Shown here piece by piece: positions 44,941 through 56,534 of a DNA stretch of 64,000 nt. Below the pieces are notes generated by a model. The model did no database searches and was not told where the DNA came from. It was given only the letters and a program-made list of their open reading frames with translations. Positions within the stretch are counted from its first letter, which is position 1, and each line of letters begins with the position of its first letter. Position numbers and translations under genes: made by a program. Source of the DNA: Diphasiastrum complanatum (lineage: Eukaryota; Streptophyta; Lycopodiopsida; Lycopodiales; Lycopodiaceae). The DNA lies in NCBI GenBank assembly GCA_029204225.1, contig CM055101.1:62810171-62874170 (forward strand), read 5' to 3'.

Positions 44941-45766
44941 GTTACTATTTGAGCTTGATTGTTCTTTGGCATAGAGAAAAGTTGTTGCAACCATGTAGAA
45001 TAATGATTTAGGAAGTCAAATAGGGTGCACTATAATCATTTGGACATGATGAGTTATTCCAGGATTCTATTGTTAGGTTTTTAATTGAAAGAAAAAGGCC
45101 CAAACCCTTAGGTCAGGGCTGAAAACATACATATTTAATTTACTCTTCATTTCTAAAATCAAGAGCAAGAGTCTGCCTCCTCTCCAAAACATTGTTTTTG
45201 TGTGGTGTTTTTCCTATGCTATGTGGATTTGATCTATGTTTGGGTGGAGTTATTAGGAAGCTAGTTTAGTCATTTGTAGGTATGAAGTGGGAAGTGCATG
45301 CTCAAGCCCAATTTTGCAATCATATTTATGTGCCTTTGTCAAGTACTTGCCAAAATCAGCTAGTGTATTAATTTTATGTTGATGTGGAATCATTAGCTTA
45401 AGCGTTTTTGTGCAATCTTCATCACTTACTAATCAAAGTTTGATTGATTTAAGTCACTTATTCACTTCTTTTATCATGCGCTTAAGTGCAATATTCAAAT
45501 CTTTTATAAAAATTACATGTTTTTGACACTTTTATGTTTCCAACAACAATGTTTTGAAGCAAAATTGCTCTTTGACAATGTTTGTTTTTAATAACACATG
45601 TTTTAAAACAATATCGCTAATGAGCAACATTTCAAAGCAACATACCAAAGATCCAAATAAAAGTACAAATTTCATTTGACCTATTGGTTTCAAAGGTTAG
45701 ACATAATTTGTCCCATGTGTTCAAGTTGGTTAATGTAGTTGGTGGGCAAGTCTAACTTAAAGCACA
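44941..45766. other. No gene; possibly the rest of a copia LTR
   Basis: AT-rich DNA without ORFs. It follows a copia 3' end at 44931, but no matching second LTR is present to define it. Confidence 0.3.
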
Positions 45767-46240
45767 TGCTTTGAAATTTAATATTGCAATCTTGAAGAAG
45801 ATGCTAAGTATATCATGCATGGTTTTGTGTTCACAACCACAAAATATTCTTATACTCTAATTAGACAATAAGTTGAAGGTGTATGCATACTATAGAGGGA
45901 AGGCCAATGTGCACGTGATCCACTAGTATACTTGTTACTTTGGACACACTAAAACTTTAAATGGCAAGTGAGTGTTGAATTTTATAAAAAGGTAAGTGAT
46001 AAAAAGATGCTTTGAAATTTAATATTGTAATCTTGAAGATGATGCTAAGTATATATTGCATGGTTTCGACCACAAACTATTCTTATATTCTAATTAGACA
46101 ATAAGGTGAAGGTGTATGCATGCTATAGAGGGAAGGCCAATGTGCACGTGATCAACTAGTGTACTTGTTACTTTGGACACACTAAAACTATAAATGGCAA
46201 GTGAGTGTTGAGTTTTATAAAAAGTAAAGTGATAAAAAGA
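45767..46240 (+). repeat. 241-bp tandem duplication
   Basis: TGCTTTGAAATTTAATATTG begins at 45767 and again at 46008. The two units run in the same order through GGTGTATGCAT, GGAAGGCCAATGTGCACGTG and TTTGGACACACTAAAAC to GATAAAAAGATGC. By eye they are about 92% identical. Non-coding. Confidence 0.92.
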
Positions 46241-47770
46241 TGCCATGATCAAGTCATCTTTCATTCCTACCTTTCCAAAAACAAAAGTATATTACTACAT
46301 TTCAAAATACATACATGCCAATTTCTTTGATGATGCTAGTCTTTGTGCATACCCACTTTTATGAGTAAAGCAAATTTTGAATTTTTAACGGTTCGATGAA
46401 GTGCACTTTTCATGCTATTTTTCAATCTAAAGTTGAAGAATTCAATATTTCTAAACATGTTGTTATTGCATTCTTTAAAAAAAAAAACCTTTGACTTTTA
46501 GCTAAACTTAGTTTTCTCTTGTATCTTTTAAAGAAGATGCTAAATTTCACATTGTTGGAAAGGCAAACATGGTGTTGGCATGCATTACAACGTGCAAATG
46601 CTAATCCTTGCATACTTGTAGTGGAGGAAATGATCGAAACTGTCACAATATGAGGAATGTTTATTGTTGTCCTTGCTTTGACAGTCTCCAAGGCGGCCAG
46701 AGTTGGTGTGCTCATTGCAATGCAAATTTGAAATGAAAACTCTTACTACTCTACATCATTGCAAATTGCTCACAAGGGCTAGTCATTTTTTAGGGAGCAT
46801 ATTTTGCACCATGACCAAGGAAGATTACACTGTTAATGTCAACTATGGCTTATTATGCCACTTCCAAGATTAAAGTAACCCAGTTTGGTAGAATGAATAG
46901 TCTATATATAGATAGTCCATATTTATTGGTCGTTGTCCATTTTGCATGCATATCAATAGACCATCTATATGGATTGTCTATTGATAGTAAATCATTGACG
47001 TTAACGATTTGGAGTGGGCTATGGTTGGCGGCCCATTCCATAATATGTTTCATGATTAAAAAAGCTTGTGAGATGCCATCATGATTTCTTCCTTGTCATG
47101 GATGCTTCTCCATCATTGGATGAGGACGGGTCTATGCTCCCGCATGGAGACAAATATTTCAAGCTAGTGTAGATCACATATTTATATGGTAAATATTGCT
47201 TGTCACGTCATGCAATCACTTAAATGTAATGTAACTCAAACCTTGGGTTCATCGACACTTACATGCTCAATAATTGATTACTTCATAAATGAGTGGATTT
47301 TACACTCAATTTTAGGGCTTTTTGAATTTAGACACTATGATAGGAAATATTTTAGAACATCAAGCAGTTTGTCTACTAAAATGCCCGGTACGGATGGCAT
47401 AGTCCATAAATTTTAGAAAAAATTCAAAATTATATCCTCTCAAAATAGCCTAAACTATAGTCTATAGGCAAAACATTGTCAAGTTTTTGAAAATTTTACT
47501 TTTATTTACTAGGCACCTCATAATTAAATCAATTTCTGCCGAACCTTAAGATGCAAGTTTAGTAGTAGTTCGTTCCAAAGGAAGGCATCACAAGAGTGAC
47601 ATGTATGAGATGTAACCTTATGTAAGCATCGCCCTTGTTGGGCTCCACATATGAGGCTAGGGTTACTTCGGTGACAACTACCATATAGATATTGAGTATA
47701 TATACTTGTTCATAGAATCAAATCCAAATACCATATACCTATTCCTATAATTAAGATCCAAGTGTGGATG
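46241..47770. other. No gene recognised
   Basis: AT-rich, only short ORFs (at most 97 codons) without motifs. Around 46900-47000 the words AGTCTATATA/GGATTGTCTATTGATAG form weak inverted repeats. Confidence 0.45.
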
Positions 47771-47771
47771 G

Positions 47772-48010
47772 AGATGGAAATGGAGTGGGACTTGGAGTAT
47801 GTAGAGGTACGAGATCCAATAGTGGATTGAGGTGGAGATGAAGATGGAGTGGGACATGGAGTATGTAGAGCTACAAGATCCAAGAGTGGATTGAGATGGA
47901 GATGGCTATTGGATTGAGGTGGAGAGAAGATGGAGTGGGACATGGAGTATGTAGAGCTACAAGATCCAAGAGTGGATTGAGATGGAGATGGAGTGAGAGT
48001 TGGAATATGT
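47772..48010 (+). repeat. Purine-rich minisatellite
   Basis: Repeats of the phrase GGAGATGG-A-TGGAGTGGGA(C)(A/T)TGGAGTATGTAGAG(C/G)TAC(A/G)AGATCCAA(T/G)AGTGGATTGAG, roughly 3 units with internal shorter GGAGAT repeats. Its minus strand gives Ser/Thr/His/Leu-rich ORFs that are by-products of the repeat. Confidence 0.8.
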
Positions 48011-48021
48011 AGAGCTGTATA

Positions 48022-48165
48022 CAACAAACACTAGAGCATAGTAGAGTAGAGCAAACACTAGAGTAGAGTAGAGTAGAATATAGTAGAGCAAACAATTGAG
48101 TAGAGTAGAGTAGAATAGAGCTCGAAAGCAAACAATTGAGTAGAGTAGAATAGAGTAGAGGAGAG
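48022..48165 (+). repeat. (TAGAG)n-based minisatellite
   Basis: Units of TAGAGTAGAGTAGAATAG alternating with CAAACAATTGAG or CAAACACTAGAG, about four higher-order units. (GATG)n follows at 48202-48228, and GT-rich steps at 48308-48330. Confidence 0.85.
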
Positions 48166-48499
48166 CAAATTGTTAATGCACTATTTGGCGTGGACGATTT
48201 GATGGAGATGGATGGATGGATGGATGCGCCACTCCAATTCAACACACCCAGATAGACATTTGACTGAATGCGACGTATACATATGTATGTATATTATTAT
48301 ATGTATATTTGTGTGTGTGTACGTGTGTGTAGATAGTTAGGAAGAGGGAGAAACTATAGAGCGAATGAGCATCTGCCATTAGTTGACCGAGCAATGAGCA
48401 TGGAGATATTCTGATATATGATCGCAATCGGCTGTTTTTCACGAAAGGGACTGAAATGATCTACAAAAACCACGACAGTGCGAATATGCTACTCTCCAG

Positions 48500-48880
48500 G
48501 CTATGACTATCCATGTGGGTCTCCATAATTCATCTCCACTGTCTTCACCCAACGGCTGCTGGCCAGCCAGCCAGCTAGCTACCAATCTGTGAAAACAGCG
48601 GAGGCTGCGGAGTCTGGAGGGAGTGGGCCAGCCACCCAGTTATTAGCTAGCTTTGGTCTACTGTTTGCGATCCAGCGGCGCAAGGCAGTGCTGAAAACTG
48701 CTGAAGCGTGCGTGGTTGAGTTTGAGGTGATGATGGATGTGGGTTTTTTGAGCACGGCACTTATAGTTCCTCCAGTGAGCCTGCTTCTGCCTTCGCAGCT
48801 GCTTTCATCCGATCCGCCCACACGGATCATCAATACTGTCGTCGATTTCAGCTCTGGTGCAGATAAGTACTAGGCAGTGT
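48500..48880. other. GC-richer island with overlapping ORFs on both strands
   Basis: A plus ORF (48589-48873, 94 codons, EAAESGGSGPATQLLASFG) and a minus ORF (48579-48833, 84 codons) overlap almost fully. Composition differs from the AT-rich surroundings, as in a gene's first exon or promoter. Neither ORF has a recognised motif or clear splice context. Coding status open. Confidence 0.25.
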
Positions 48881-50800
48881 GTGAGAAGTAAGGTCTGTGG
48901 CATCCCAGAGGCATGTCTTTCATTACAATCACATTATAACTGTTCAAGGTATGGCAATGCGTCTGTGACCTTTTCTTTGTGTATTATTTCACCTTCACCG
49001 TGGTGGTGTAGACCATAGCTGATCACTCCTCCAAAAGAGGACTCTCTTGACAGTGCATTTGATATCATTTTTGTTACGTTCTGCAAGTTCTAGCGCTATT
49101 TTTGCTACAAGGATTTGGTTAGTGATGTTAATTTTAAGCCGGTCATCTCTCATTTCAGCATACGTTTCTTCGCCTACACCACGGTCTGATTGTCAAATAA
49201 CGGAGTTAGTAACTATATTCAGTCAACGGATTTTCGCTGGCTTAGCTTTACTGCATCTTCTTGCTTCTATCAAGTTCTCGAATTTTCTTTCTTGCGTCAT
49301 ATCTTATATTGCACTAGCCTTCATTTCGCATGCAAAACATAGGCATAGAGCAAGCCCTTAAGGGGATGGAACAACAAGCTTTCCAAGAACACTCCACTTA
49401 GACAAGGAAAAAATGCATCTATAGAAACATGCCATAAACAAATTTGATGAGGAAAATTCCTAATTCTGAAGATGCTTCTCACGGATAAGGATTTGTAGGG
49501 CATTCTCAGAGGTGAGTAAATAGGAACAGAAACAAGAATTCATGAAATGCAGCATTATGATTAAGCAAATAGAAAAGCCCTTGTCACATTTCTGCTGCTA
49601 AATCTTGGGATTCTTAATCGTTTGAGATCCGTCAGGTAGGGCCCGCAATGGAAGCATGGGACAAACTAATTGAGCTCTCTGAACCCAAAACAGTAGCAAT
49701 TCAGTTATAAACCTTAGGAGGAAATTCTCTAGGCCTAAGATATCAAAGGTGGAGGTAGCTGCAAATCTTCATGCAGTAGGTGCATTCTCAGATCAATTAG
49801 CTACCATAGGGTCTTTGGCATTTGATAACAACTTATGCTTGTGTATTTATGAGACTATTAGTAATTTGCAAGCTAGCTAGAATATTGTTAAGAATTTCTT
49901 AACATTTATTATTCTAAGCTATACCTAATAGTCTCAGAAATTTGAAAGTACTCCAATCTCAGAAAGAGATATCTTTGATATGAGAAATAGATATGGTTAT
50001 ACTATAATGAGCAGTCTTCCTGAGTTGTCTCAAACCTTAGTCATTACTTCAGGAGATCTGAATTTTCCTCGAAGCTATTTATTTTTGGCATTGAGACTGT
50101 TTATCCCATAGAAGTTATGGTAGTTGTTTTAGGTTTTCCCACGGGTTCAGGTGAATCAAGTATAAAAGGGAAGATACATATGGTGCTTTTGAGCTTTTGT
50201 TTATTCAGCATTTGGCCCAAATTGTTTGGCAGATTCCCGCTCAATCATTATGCACCCATTCGCCGCATCATAATCAACTGTTCCCATCGTCAGGCACTTC
50301 AATGCTCTAGTTGACAAGCAAATAGAAACCATTGAGATTCTACTGCAGGAAGAGAAAAAAAGACTTATCAATATGATGCTCTGATTAGCAATATTGGAGA
50401 GAAAGAAATGGAAATCAAGGCCACTAAGGATTCAACCAACCAAACTCAAAGTTCATGGAAATGAATTTAGCTCACAGAAGCATGCCATTACTGCCAAAAT
50501 TAGTTCACAGGCAGCAAGATTGCAGGAAATCATGCCATTGACTAGAAAACCAAGCCCACACTGTAGCTCATGCCCTTTGCCTCTTGCAAGCAGGGATGCT
50601 CATCACTGCCCTGCTTGCAATGAAAGAGGCCACTGCAAACTCGTGTATTGAGTCCAGAGCAGTGCAGCACATGAAGCGGTAAAGGGATAGGTTCAGGTCG
50701 GTACAAGAAGACATGTTTTCTTGGGGATGTGTTGAAGGTAGGTGAGCTTTGCAGCTATATACACAAGACGGATTATGGAAAAGCACCCTTAGGAGTATTA
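48880..50800. other. No gene recognised
   Basis: Short ORFs only. On the minus strand near 49300-49050 a broken but protein-like reading (EETYAEMRDDRLKINIT, ALELAERNKNDIK) hints at an old coding remnant. On the plus strand, 50394-50651 ends in a Cys/His cluster (CSSC...HCPACNERGHC) resembling a zinc knuckle, but it is isolated. Confidence 0.3.
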
Positions 50801-50805
50801 CATGA

Positions 50806-50895
50806 CCTCAAACTAACAGAGGTACTTAATTATGGCCTCCAACTAACAGAAGTACTTAATCATGGCCTCAAACTAACAGAAAAACTTACTAGATG
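50806..50895 (+). repeat. 30-bp tandem repeat, three units
   Basis: CCTCAAACTAACAGA-type units start at 50806, 50836 and 50866. In the open frame they encode a ten-residue repeat (LKLTEVLNYG, LQLTEVLNHG, LKLTEKLT). The host ORF (50729-51070) is otherwise unrecognised. Confidence 0.88.
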
Positions 50896-50927
50896 CATTT
50901 CATATAGTAGACCAGGGATGCTCATCG

Positions 50928-51290
50928 AGTTCAGTGCTAATCATACAGGCTGCCGATCATCAGAAGGCAAGCATGCGTCTCGAGGTAGTAGTGAAGGTGA
51001 TTGGTCTTCCACTCAAAACATATTTCTCTCTACCACATGGTCACAAGGGCATGGAAAATGTGAGGGGTGAAGCACCCAGGCAGGGATATTCTGGACCCCT
51101 CAGGCCCCTGCCCCTCGGCTGGAGTTCAGTGCTGCTCATACAGACTGCAGATTGCTACCAGGCAAGGATGTGGCTGGAGGCACTTATTAAGGTCATTAGT
51201 CTTCCAAAACATATTTTTCTCTGCCAAACGGTGACCAAGGAATGGTTAATGTGAGGGGTAAACTCCCCGGTCGGGGGCATGAGAACCCGT
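50928..51290 (+). repeat. Imperfect direct duplication, period about 193 bp
   Basis: GAGTTCAGTGCT begins at about 50929 and again at about 51123. Both copies continue through AT-CAGGCAAG-type words, GGT(G/C)ATT(G/A)GTCTTCC, AAACATATTTxTCTCT and ATGTGAGGGGT. The second copy is followed by CCCCGGTCGGGGGCATGAGAACCC. Non-coding. Confidence 0.75.
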
Positions 51291-51589
51291 AATGTCCCTC
51301 GCGTGGGAACTTTACCCGGCATAAACATCGAGTCTTTTTTCCTCTCCTTTTCCTGCCTTGGCAGTTACGGATGTATTGCCCTGCCCAGGCCAGCTCCAAG
51401 GCATCCTTTCACAAAATGTTCTAGAGCTTGGAACATAATACAAAAGAGTTGTTTATGGAAACAAAACTCCCCTGAGGAAATGATGTGGGCATTCCACGTC
51501 CTCATAAGACATATAAACGAATGTAACATACACAAAAACTTGAATTAACATGTTTGACATGCTCTTCATGCTCCTCAAGGGTTTGACTA

Positions 51590-51765
51590 TGAATTAATAT
51601 GCTGCCTCAATTACCACAGGCTTCTCCAGATATGGACGAAGAATGTCATTCATCATTTGTTGGAATGCGGCAAATGCATTAGTGAGTCCAAACGGTAGCG
51701 TTGAAAACTCATAGTGGTCTTACTTGGTTCAAGAACTAGTTTTAGAAACGTCTTTTTTCCTATTC
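51590..51765 (-). pseudogene. gypsy reverse transcriptase fragment
   Basis: The minus strand reads [20 protein letters not shown] followed by [15 protein letters not shown]. This is the conserved Ty3/gypsy RT palm segment just before the catalytic YxDD, which is not seen. Isolated fragment next to an oppositely oriented gag. Confidence 0.8.
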
Positions 51766-51787
51766 CTCATTCAGATGATATAGCCTA

Positions 51788-52675
51788 GTGGAAACTTGTC
51801 CATCGACATTCCAGTTTTTGGTGATTCATTGCCGGTTTCTCTCTCTCTACTCTTGCTTCCTATTCCTTGGCTCGGGGGTGAAGTTGTTGGAGATTGATCG
51901 GTTGCTTAAGATCGAGAGTGTCGTGTTGTTCTTCGGTGGCAAGGCGTCGTCGTGGTGGCGAGATCTAACTGTGAAGCCCACGACCTGGGAAGCTTTTACA
52001 AAGGTCCTTAAAAAAGCTTTTGTGATAGCTAATGACGTTGATTATTACCAAAAGTTTGTGAACTGCAAGATGGGTAGTAAGAGCTTGGACTCTTATATCC
52101 AGGAATTTATGGATCTTTGGAATTGAGTTCCATCATTCGATCCTAAATTGGCACTTTGGCAGTTTTTTCTAGGGTTGCTTGTTGATTATCAGAACGAATG
52201 CAGGAAAAATGTGCTTAAAAACCTCGAGGATGCTTTTCGGATAGCAAAAGCATATGATTCCACAATGGTGGCGTCCAGAAAGCAATTTCAGCAAATTCCA
52301 ACCACTTTAAAAACCAAGAAGGGGAAGAAGCAAGGTCCAAACCGAGCTCCTAATAATTAGATCAATTGTCATCAGAACCGTCGAAGAAGAAAAGGATGAA
52401 AAAGTCTGTGTCCCAGATGAAGGCTAAAAAGGCAAATCACAACCTTGGACATATGACGAAGTTTTGTCTGGAAAGAAAGAAACCTGCGGCACAAATGATC
52501 GAAATTCCAGGGCGTAAAGGAAACTTTGGAAATTAACCTGTTTGATTGTGAGTGTGAATGTTCTTTTAGTACTGCTTCTTTCTTGCCTAATGAACTGTTT
52601 CAATTAACAGGCACAGTTAAAGATCATGAAGTTAGTATTTTATTAGACAATGGTTCTACCATAACTGTGGAAGCA
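51788..52675 (+). pseudogene. gypsy gag and protease start
   Basis: Gag core: FFGGKASSWWRDLTVKP near 51930, TWEAFTKVLKKAFVI near 51985, YQKFVNCKMGSKSLDSYIQE near 52050 and NVLKNLEDAFRIAKAYD near 52210, then a Lys-rich region. A degenerate knuckle-like GHMTKFC lies near 52447. The protease motif ILLDNGSTI is near 52645. Sequence then passes into a copia LTR. This is probably the 5' part of the chromovirus resumed at 55893. Broken. Confidence 0.75.
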
Positions 52676-52689
52676 GGCACTGATATCAC

Positions 52690-53945
52690 TCCATGGGCGG
52701 AAATAGATATCAGCACTAATACCACTTCTATTGGAAGAAAAACAAATTGTTATAACCAGGATCGTGGATTACTTGGAGAATGGAGTTACGAGCAGTTCTC
52801 AGATTATCAGTGTAGGAGTCATAGACTGCCGTGAAAGAGAGATTGCAAAAGGAAGTAGTCATCTGACTCTAATACTGATAACCTGATATGAAGAGAATGT
52901 AGAATCAATTCAGGCATCAGAGACAGCCATATAATTCTCTTTTTAATAATGTTTGTGTGAGAGGAGCGAGAGTTATCATTCAACAAGAGTGCTAAGGTGT
53001 AGAACAATAGCGAATCTGTATATTGAAGTTGTAAATACAACGATCAGTCCACAATACGATTGCGCTGATAAGCGCGTGATCCTACTAGCAGATTCAAGAC
53101 AATTGCTAAGGTTCTAAAACAGTTCTCTCTCTCTCTCTCTATGATCACCAACTCTGAGGAGTCAGGTACTGATAAAAGGCGTTCTTCGCTATGTGACCTT
53201 ACGTATCATAATCCTCTCATCTTTTGCCCTCGCTCAATTACATGTATATACACACATCAGCTGAAGAATCTTTTACTAGCTTAACTTTACAATTACAAGA
53301 TTGATAACAGCTGTAAAACTGATCAATTTGTTGGAGCGTGAAGGCTTTCTGGTCTGATAGCAAAAATCTGTGTATTTTTGGCAGACTGGAAATGCGACAC
53401 CCTTTGGCCTTTTGGCCTTTGCCTTTACTTGAGGGCAGCCTTTGGGATTTGTAAGACACCTTCGGCGTTTGGAAGACACCTTTGGGATTTGTAGGACACT
53501 GTCTTTACTTCTAGGACACCTTCGGCTTTTTGTAGGGCAAGTGTCGCAATTTTCGCCTGTGTAAAAACCTGTGTAAAACTGCAGTGTTGGGTTTTTCGCC
53601 TGTGTAGAAACCCGTATAAAACTGCAGTGTCGCCTATCAGAAACTATATGTAAAAATGCAGTGTCGCATTTTTCGCCCTAATTGTCGCCTGTCAAAAACC
53701 CCGTGTAAAAACACAGTGTCGGGTTTTTCGCATTTTTCGGCTGTCATAAAACCCGTGTAAAACACAGTGTCGGGTTTTTCGCATTTTTCAGCTGGGGAGT
53801 AAAAAACCAGACTGTAGCGACAATTAGTTCAAAAATGCAAACTGTTTAAAAACAGTTCATTTTCTGCAGGTTACATTTTAGAGAGTAAAAATTAGAGAAC
53901 GAAGGAGAGCTGTTGGGATGAGTAGGAGTTAGATTAAATTCCAAC
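52690..53945 (-). repeat. 3' LTR of a minus-strand copia (about 1.2 kb)
   Basis: The U3 end is firm: minus strand GGGGGAG then TGTTGGAATTTAATC at 53945. The U5 end lies somewhere in 52680-52760 and is not sharply visible. The R/U5 part (52750-53110) is shared with 19789-20300. A CT microsatellite lies near 53126. U3 holds two kinds of short repeats at 53390-53800. Confidence 0.65.
53390..53800 (+). repeat. Two short-repeat arrays inside the LTR U3
   Basis: First array (about 53398-53535): GACACCTT(C/T)GG(C/G) and TTTTGGCCTTTG units spaced about 25-28 bp, four to five copies. Second array (about 53545-53790): CGCCTGT...AAACCCGTGTAAAAC(A/TG)CAGTGTCG(GG)TTTTTCGC units of 45-60 bp, about five diverging copies. 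Confidence 0.85.
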
Positions 53946-55888
53946 ACTCCCCCTTAAGCTAACTGCTATGAATCTGATCTGCAATTGAGATTTAACATAC
54001 CTACTAAAGTAGAATGCTTATCTCTAGACAATGGCTTTGTCAAAATATTAGCCAACATACTGTCTGTATTACAATAACTTAGTACAACATCTTGACTCTG
54101 AACTTTCTCTCTAAGGAAATGGAATTGAACTTCTATATGCTTAGTTCTATTATGAGTTCGTGGGTTCAGAGAAAGAGCTATGCAGCTCTGATTGTCGCAC
54201 TGGAGTATTGTTGGACTGATCTGTGTGAATTGCAGATCCCGCAGCTGCCTCCTTAGCCAGATTATTTCCTTCACTGCTGATGTAGCTGCAACATATTCGG
54301 ATTCTGTGGAGGACAGAGAAATGCATTTTTGCTTTCTGCTATTCCATGAGATGGTTCCTCCTGCGAGGAAACAAATGTAGCCTATTGTGGATTTTCTGGT
54401 ATCCACGTCTCCTGCCCAATCTGAATCTGAATAAGTGGTCAATGTGAGTGCAGTTTCTATATTGCCATTATAGCTCAACGCATAGTGCTTTGTAGCTTGA
54501 ATGTACCTTAGTATTCTTTGCAGAGCTTTCCAATGCTGTAGGCCTGATTGGACATGTACTGAGACAATGTGCTTACTGCATATGCTAGATCAGGTCGTGT
54601 GCAGATCATAGAATACATAATAGATCCTATGACAGACTGATAAGGATACGTGCACATTTCTTGCTGATCTGCTTGAGTTTTGGGCACATGTCTTTGGATA
54701 GCTTAGCTCCTGGATCCATAGGTGTGTCTATGGGCTTGCAGTCCTCCATGCCATATCTGCGAAGTACATTAGTCAAGTAGGATTCTTGGCTTATAGTTAT
54801 CCTTCTGCCTGCGCGATCTCTGCTGATCTCCATACCAAGAAGGTAATGGACTAGGCCTAAATCAATCATCTCAAACTCTGATGAAAGCAGAGATTTGGTT
54901 TCCTGTAATAACTGATTTGAATTGTGGATAATTAAAGAATCATCAACGTATAATGCTATTATGACATAGCTTGACCCTTTACGCCTGAGATATACATTGC
55001 AGTCTGCAGAGCAAGAAGTAAAATTGTGCTGCAACAAGAAGTGATTAATTTTGTCATACCAGGCCCTGGGAGCTTGCTTAAGACCATATAAAGCCTTATG
55101 CAATTTACATACCAGATGCTCCTTGCCTTGAAGGACATAACCTTCTGGTTGATAGATGAATATGTCTTCTTATATAAATCCATGTATTGAATGTCGTCTG
55201 GACGTCCATCTGGTGAATGTCTAGATCTTCTGCAGCAGCTATAGCCAGTAAGGTACGAATAGACTGATGCTTTACCACTGGACTAAAGGTCTCAGTGTAG
55301 TCTATCCCATATACTTGTTCAAAGCCTTTAACCACCAGTCTAGCTTTCCATTTGGATATGGATCCATCTGGCTTAAGCTTCAGCTTAAAGATCCACTTGG
55401 AGTCAATTGGTTTTACACTAGTAGGAGGATTGACAAGACTCCAGGTCTTGTTCTTCATTAGAGACTTATACTCCACATCCATGGCAGCCTTCCAATTGTC
55501 TGCATTGGGCATTGACAAAGCTTTTGCAGCTGTGGCTGGTTCATCGTGACTGATGAACGCCTGAGGGACAAAACGATCAGGTTGCTGTCGTTGTCTTGCA
55601 GACCTTCGAGCTGCAGGTGCTTGAGTGGATGATTCTCCTTGGTGAATGACTGGGATCGTAGCATCTTGTGGCTGAACAATCGTGGGTCTGGGCCCATCGA
55701 TGGTAAGCGGAGCTGTTGGGACAAACTCCTTTGTCTAAACAGTCGTAGGTCGTTGCCTAACGATGGATGGTGGAGTTGTTGCGGCATACTCTTGCATCGG
55801 CTGCTTCTACTTGAAATCGTGATACTTGTCTTCAAGAAAGACAACATCACGGCTGACTGAGATCTGACCTGAATCAACATCATAGAGC
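53946..55888 (-). pseudogene. copia RNase H, RT and integrase-RT linker
   Basis: Minus-strand order: linker LYDVDSGQISVSRDVVFLED near 55860, RT start WKAAMDVEYKSLMKNKTWSL near 55480, SKWKARLVVKGFEQVYGIDY near 55330, HKALYGLKQAPRAWYDKI near 55100, IIALYVDDSLIIHNS (catalytic) near 54950, RNase H YSDSDWAGDVDTRKS near 54420, SSTESEYVAATS near 54310, and ANILTKPLSRDK near 54020. Integrase and the 5' LTR are missing at 55888, where gypsy sequence begins. Few breaks. Confidence 0.9.
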
Positions 55889-55892
55889 TGAT

Positions 55893-56456
55893 TTGACAGC
55901 ACTCCGTTCTTTTCTTGGATTGGCAGTATTCTATAGAAAATATGTTAAGAAATACTCCTATATTGCAGCACCTTTGACTGATTTGACTCAAAAGAATAGA
56001 TTTGGTGAGTGGACTGAACTGCAGCAAGCAAGCTTTGATCAATTGAAGCAAGCTATTGTTGAGTGCGTCACTTTAAAGATTGTAGACCCTCAAAAGCCCT
56101 ATGTTATAGATACGGATGCGAGTGACATTGCTGTGGGAGCTGTTCTGATGCAAGAGGGTAGGCCTGTGGCCTTTGAGAGCAAGAAGCTCAACCCTGCTCA
56201 GAAAAATTATCCAACTCATGAGAAGGAGTTGTATGCCATAGTTCATGCATTAAAGGCATGGAGGCATCATTTGTATGCATCGGAATTTGAGGTATTCACT
56301 GATCATGATACCTTGAGATACTTTTGTAAGCAGCCAGACCTTAGAGGCCGGCAAGCCAGATGGTCTGAGCTCATGCAGGAATTCCTAATGGAGATTCGGT
56401 ACAAGAAAGGTGCCGAGAACCGTGTGGCAGATGCACTATCTCGTGTGGTGTATTAG
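55893..56456 (+). pseudogene. chromovirus RT thumb and RNase H
   Basis: About 187 codons: FLGLAVFYRKYVKKYS, APLTDLTQK, YVIDTDASDIAVGAVLMQEG (catalytic), VAFESKKLNPAQKNYPTHEK, ELYAIVHALKAWRHHL, VFTDHDTLRYFCKQ and RYKKGAENRVADALSR. All RNase H motifs are present. Confidence 0.92.
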
Positions 56457-56534
56457 ATGTCATTTTTAGTCATTGAAAATGACTTACTGTTTGAGATAAG
56501 AAAGGCTCAGTAGGAAGATCCTCACTGTAAGAAA

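Noticed and set aside
48579-48873. Overlapping ORFs on both strands as two genes
   Set aside because: Almost complete overlap in a GC-richer patch is expected by chance. No splice or motif support for either.
52677-52689. Primer-site-like GCACTGATATCA left of the copia LTR
   Set aside because: The LTR there is the 3' LTR of a minus-strand element, which should have target DNA on that side. Two mismatches, probably chance or gypsy protease-region sequence.
53390-53800. CRISPR-like array
   Set aside because: Repeats are adjacent or degenerate without unique spacers, and the setting is a plant LTR.
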